DNA from: Planctomycetota bacterium
GTDB taxonomy: Bacteria; Planctomycetota; Phycisphaerae; WQYP01
Length of the DNA: 45,984 bases
Assembly: GCA_021785155.1 (NCBI GenBank)
Contig: JAJYGE010000567.1
Span: 1-45,984, forward strand
Direction of reading: 5' to 3'
Shown: piece after piece, positions 42,929 to 45,984 of the stretch
Position numbering within the stretch: position 1 is the stretch's first letter
Layout of the letters: each line of letters opens with the position of its first letter
Position numbers and translations under genes: made by a program
The notes under the pieces: generated by a model
Databases searched by the model: none
What the model was told of the DNA's origin: nothing
Seen by the model: the letters and a program-made list of their open reading frames with translations, nothing else

Positions 42929-43712
42929 TTTTAAGCTCCGGTGTCAGACGTACATGAACTCCATGCTGGGACAGATAATCTTTTACCTGCTGCACCGACC
43001 AGGTGCGAAAATGGAAAATCGATGCCGCCAGCGCCGCATCCGCTTTTCCATCCGTGAGTACCTTAAGCAGATGCTCCGGCTTACCCGCCCCACCGCTGGC
43101 CACCACCGGAATATGAACACCCTCGCTGACCGCCCGGGTCATCTCAATGTCATATCCTTCCAGCGTACCGTCGGAATTCATGACATTAAGCACAATTTCA
43201 CCGGCACCACGTGATTCCGCCTCTTTAGCCCAAGATACAACGTCCCTGCCCGTACCCACACGACCGCCGTTGATAAACACTTCCCATATTTCATTGCCAT
43301 CCGGCCTGCTCACGCGATTGGCATCCAATCCAAGCACCGTGGCACAACGTCCAAATTTTCTGGCAATTCGGGAAATCAATTCCGGGTCGTTCACCGCGGC
43401 GGAATTAATGCTCACTTTTTCCGCCCCGGCCTGAATCAGCCGTGTGGCATCATCCAGCGTGCGAATTCCCCCACCTACTGTGATGGGCATAAACACGCAG
43501 TCCGCCACCCGGCGCACCACGTCCACCATGATTTGCCGAGCCTCGTGACTGGCGGTTATATCATAAAATACCAGTTCATCAGCTCCGCATTGGTCATAAA
43601 AAAGGGCCTGTTCGACTGGATCGCCGGCATCCACATGGTCAAAAAACTTTACCCCTTTGACCACCCGCCCGGCATCCACATCAAGACACGGAATAATTCG
43701 TTTTGTTAACAT
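42918..43712 (-). CDS. hisF: Imidazole glycerol phosphate synthase subunit HisF
   Basis: 264 residues from the ATG at 43712, where the protein begins as all HisF do ([21 protein letters not shown]); upstream in-frame sequence is unrelated. It is a TIM barrel. The catalytic aspartates are in CLDVD near residue 11 and in VLGLDANR near 130; phosphate sites are VGGGIR and SGGAGKPEH. It makes the cyclised imidazole glycerol phosphate and AICAR from PRFAR using ammonia from HisH, in histidine biosynthesis. No other his gene lies nearby. A -10 box TATAAT seven bases before the ATG suggests a leaderless message. The M20 peptidase gene overlaps its end. Confidence 0.95.
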   Translation of the reverse strand: MLTKRIIPCLDVDAGRVVKGVKFFDHVDAGDPVEQALFYDQCGADELVFYDITASHEARQIMVDVVRRVADCVFMPITVGGGIRTLDDATRLIQAGAEKVSINSAAVNDPELISRIARKFGRCATVLGLDANRVSRPDGNEIWEVFINGGRVGTGRDVVSWAKEAESRGAGEIVLNVMNSDGTLEGYDIEMTRAVSEGVHIPVVASGGAGKPEHLLKVLTDGKADAALAASIFHFRTWSVQQVKDYLSQHGVHVRLTPELKNAG

Positions 43713-43719
43713 CGCGGAA

Positions 43720-43749
43720 ATTATAAAGCGTTGTGCCGTTCCCGGCCAA
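43720..43749 (-). promoter_or_regulatory. Promoter of hisF, likely leaderless transcript
   Basis: On the minus strand TTGGCC (43744-43749, four of six) and a perfect TATAAT (43720-43725) are separated by 18 bases. The hisF ATG lies seven bases after the -10 box, where transcription usually starts, and no ribosome site precedes it. Confidence 0.5.
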
Positions 43750-43790
43750 TGCCCGATCCGTGGCTGGCCCGCCGGAGTCGCGGCAACTCT

Positions 43791-43818
43791 CGCCAAGCCT
43801 CGAACTTGGCGCTAGAAT
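43791..43818 (+). promoter_or_regulatory. -10 box and dyad upstream of the secreted-protein gene
   Basis: TAGAAT (43813-43818, five of six) lies seven bases before the ATG at 43826, again suggesting a leaderless message. The -35 position is taken by a 7-bp dyad CGCCAAG/CTTGGCG (43791-43797 and 43805-43811) with a seven-base loop, which may be a regulator-binding site in place of a -35 box. Confidence 0.4.
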
Positions 43819-43825
43819 TGCGGTT

Positions 43826-45919
43826 ATGAGAACGGTCTTCATTACGCTGATGCTATTTCTGATTACCGCCAACGTTGCACCTGGCGCATCACTTAGAATG
43901 TACCTTACGGGCGAAAATCATCCTTCAGGCCTGTATCATGCCGGCGATCAAGTAATTCTTAATATTGCGGTCGAAAATCCGGGGCATACCATGCACCTTC
44001 TTAAAGGAAATTTGCATTGGATGTTCCGGCCTGGGCGCGGTGCCGTCCGCATTCTGCTGGCCACCACGCCAATTCGGCCAACGGTTCTCACTGGCGGCCA
44101 AATCGTCCGTATCAGTTTGCCGGAAACCGTCTCTCGCGTGGGAGCCTATCAATTGCTTTGGGGACGTGTTGTGGTTCCGGCCAGCATGGATGTGCAACCG
44201 TTACGGTGCATTTATACCCCGGCTTCCACCCCACCGGGAACCGCCAGCCCGTGGCTGGAGTTTTTGCCTCAACAAGTTTTGCAATCCCATCCGCGCGGAT
44301 TCATCACCAGCTACGTGAAAGAAACGGGTATTCGACATTATCTGATCAATGCCTTCCCAGCGGGGGCTAAGAAGCGGTATCTGGCCGCATTTAACACCAG
44401 TCTGGCAACCTCCATCCACCGCGCGGGCGCGGATATTATTCCGATTTTCACCTTGCCGGATGACGGACGGCATCCGGCACATTGGTTGAACTCAAAGATC
44501 ATCCGGACGTATTTTCTGCCGCTGATACCGGCGTGTCGGGCATTTGTGGTACGATTTTCCGGCCCGGCCACGCCGAAGGCTGCGCAGACGGCAAAATATT
44601 TCATCCCGTTGCTGAGCCGTACCTTGCGGGCGTTGAAATCCACGGCCTTGATATTCGCCACGCCCGATGTTATCAGTTCCGAAACAGGGATCCCGACTCT
44701 GACCGGACTGCTTGGCGGAGTCGCATTGAGCAATACAGCGAGGTCAATACGTTTATGCCGGACACTGGACCGATCGGATGGGGCGTTGCCCGTCATGATA
44801 CTTCCCGTAAGCCAAGGTCCGGACCGATCTGACCCCGGATTATTTTTGGCTGCGGCGGCCACGTACGTCCCCGTGCTGTCCGAAAATAATAATTTTGAAT
44901 TGCATGTGCTGGGTCCCGGAAAATTATTTTCCATTGTGCATCCACATTTACCGCTGCTGGCGGCGGTGTTCCAGCAGACATACGGTTCGGTGGCGCTCGT
45001 AGCCGGCTTGGCAGTGGACGACAGGAATGATCAGAAATGGAGTTCATGGAATTCGCAGCCGCCCCTGATGATACAACGCGCAATCTGGCGGCAAATGGTG
45101 GCCAATGGGGCGGCGGGATGGAAGCAATTACGTACCATGTTGCCGTCTGCAGGGCAATTTCCGCCCGGAAAACTGATTGTGGTGGACGCGGAAGGAATGA
45201 TGGCCACCTACAACACCAGAGGCAACCCCGTGCCGTCGCCCTATCCAGGTTGGCAGGAAATTCCGTTAAACGGCCATGTCTTTTTCCTAACCGATCCGGG
45301 CAAGCCTACGGATCTTGTGGCAACCTTGCGCACCGCCAGGATAAAGGGACTGCCCATCGCATCCGTTACGGCCGACCCGAAATCCGTCTTCAATCAGCAG
45401 CATACGCTGGTACTTCAGATCCGTAATGCCCGCGTTGGTCGATTGCAGGGGACCGTTTCAGTGGCCGTGCCTCCGGCCATTTCAGACCATACCCTGTCCG
45501 GATGGCAAATCAGCCAAGCCGTCCATTTCGGTCCGATTCACAGCGGAGACGTCGCGAAGATCGTGGTGAAACTAAAAACCCCCTCCTTTCCCAACGGTTG
45601 GCAACGACTGGTGATCTTACGATGGCACAAATGGGTGGAAATAACGCCTCTAAGGATGCTCCCGGCACATTCCGAAACAGAGGGATCAGCTACAGCTACA
45701 AAACCTAATGTTGGCCCGCCGCTGAACAACCTGGCAAGGCCCCAGTCCCAACTCCCGGCCCAAAGCGCTACAAAGGGAAAGACCGGGCCGTTATCCGCCG
45801 CGTCGCCAAGCACCGCCCCGGCGGACAACCGCTCCGCAAGCGCGAAATCCGCCCTGCAATCCACCCGTCCTTCACAATCCAATGATATTCCAATTATGCC
45901 ACCGGTCCACCACCCCTGA
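43826..45919 (+). CDS. Large exported protein of unknown function
   Basis: 697 residues from the ATG at 43826, where a signal peptide begins (MRTVFITLMLFLITANVAPG); the longer open frame upstream adds residues without sense. After the signal comes a beta-sandwich-like part (YHAGDQVILNIAVENPGH), then about 130-490 with alternating strands and helices, possibly a TIM-barrel related to glycoside hydrolases (IRHYLINAFPAG, ADIIPIFTLPDD, ALIFATPDV), then another beta part (VAVPPAISDHTLSG) and a Ser/Pro/Ala-rich tail from about 630. No catalytic pair is recognised. It is divergent from hisF with 113 bases between the start codons. Confidence 0.65.
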   Translation: MRTVFITLMLFLITANVAPGASLRMYLTGENHPSGLYHAGDQVILNIAVENPGHTMHLLKGNLHWMFRPGRGAVRILLATTPIRPTVLTGGQIVRISLPETVSRVGAYQLLWGRVVVPASMDVQPLRCIYTPASTPPGTASPWLEFLPQQVLQSHPRGFITSYVKETGIRHYLINAFPAGAKKRYLAAFNTSLATSIHRAGADIIPIFTLPDDGRHPAHWLNSKIIRTYFLPLIPACRAFVVRFSGPATPKAAQTAKYFIPLLSRTLRALKSTALIFATPDVISSETGIPTLTGLLGGVALSNTARSIRLCRTLDRSDGALPVMILPVSQGPDRSDPGLFLAAAATYVPVLSENNNFELHVLGPGKLFSIVHPHLPLLAAVFQQTYGSVALVAGLAVDDRNDQKWSSWNSQPPLMIQRAIWRQMVANGAAGWKQLRTMLPSAGQFPPGKLIVVDAEGMMATYNTRGNPVPSPYPGWQEIPLNGHVFFLTDPGKPTDLVATLRTARIKGLPIASVTADPKSVFNQQHTLVLQIRNARVGRLQGTVSVAVPPAISDHTLSGWQISQAVHFGPIHSGDVAKIVVKLKTPSFPNGWQRLVILRWHKWVEITPLRMLPAHSETEGSATATKPNVGPPLNNLARPQSQLPAQSATKGKTGPLSAASPSTAPADNRSASAKSALQSTRPSQSNDIPIMPPVHHP

Positions 45920-45984
45920 CATCTGGCCAGAGCGCCACTCATAAATGACGATATTGCGCCAGCATAATACTATATCGGATGTTC

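Overview
The window looks like a chromosomal segment of a Planctomycetes-type bacterium (PVC group, possibly Phycisphaerae). This is inferred from gene content only: two proteins with PEP-CTERM-type sorting tails, a PilM/N/O/Q-type assembly operon built from unusually large fused proteins, many long secreted or membrane proteins of unknown role, RDD, CvpA-like and AsmA-like envelope proteins, and Shine-Dalgarno sequences that are often weak or absent. I found no rRNA, tRNA, CRISPR array, integrase, transposase or phage gene. Base composition and gene style look even, so this reads as core or old accessory chromosome, not a recent island.

Layout. 1-3900: the 5' end of a gene leaving the window on the minus strand, an 820-bp non-coding stretch with palindromic sites, a subtilase-like PEP-CTERM protein (+), and a second PEP-CTERM-type protein (-) whose stop codon overlaps the first. 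4018-9376: a minus-strand operon of three antiporter-like Complex I subunits (nuoL, nuoM, nuoN order) without any other nuo gene. NuoL keeps its key ionisable residues, NuoM keeps only some, NuoN has lost them. 9377-20966: tyrS, a MATE transporter, a small membrane protein, a MazG-like pyrophosphohydrolase, an RDD membrane protein, a 1176-residue AsmA-like protein, a lipoprotein and a two-TM protein. 21103-30884: a minus-strand type IV pilus/type II secretion assembly operon: PilM-PilN fusion, a PilO-like protein, a large membrane-anchored protein (possible PilP equivalent) and a secretin with a TolA-like coiled coil. The first three carry Gly-Met-Pro collagen-like tracts.

31291-36959 (+): a lipoprotein with a possibly leaderless start, a small membrane protein, rarA, 5-formyl-THF cyclo-ligase, a LysM protein with a decayed L,D-transpeptidase-like domain, and a zinc-ribbon/TM/vWA-like protein. 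36970-43712 (-): Mn-type superoxide dismutase with its own good promoter, a CvpA-like protein, a membrane-anchored GspE/PilB-like protein whose Walker A, Walker B and His-box residues are all replaced, an M20 peptidase and hisF. 43826-45919 (+): a large secreted protein of unknown function, divergent from hisF; both have a -10 box about 7 nt before the start codon.

The most unusual points are the GspE-like putative pseudo-ATPase with transmembrane N-terminus and intact tetracysteine motif, the lone LMN operon with graded loss of proton-channel lysines, the GMP-tract pilus operon, a subtilase with Glu at the catalytic Asp position, and several long palindromes, one spanning the end of nuoM. 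Family assignments come from reading motifs by eye; no database search was possible.
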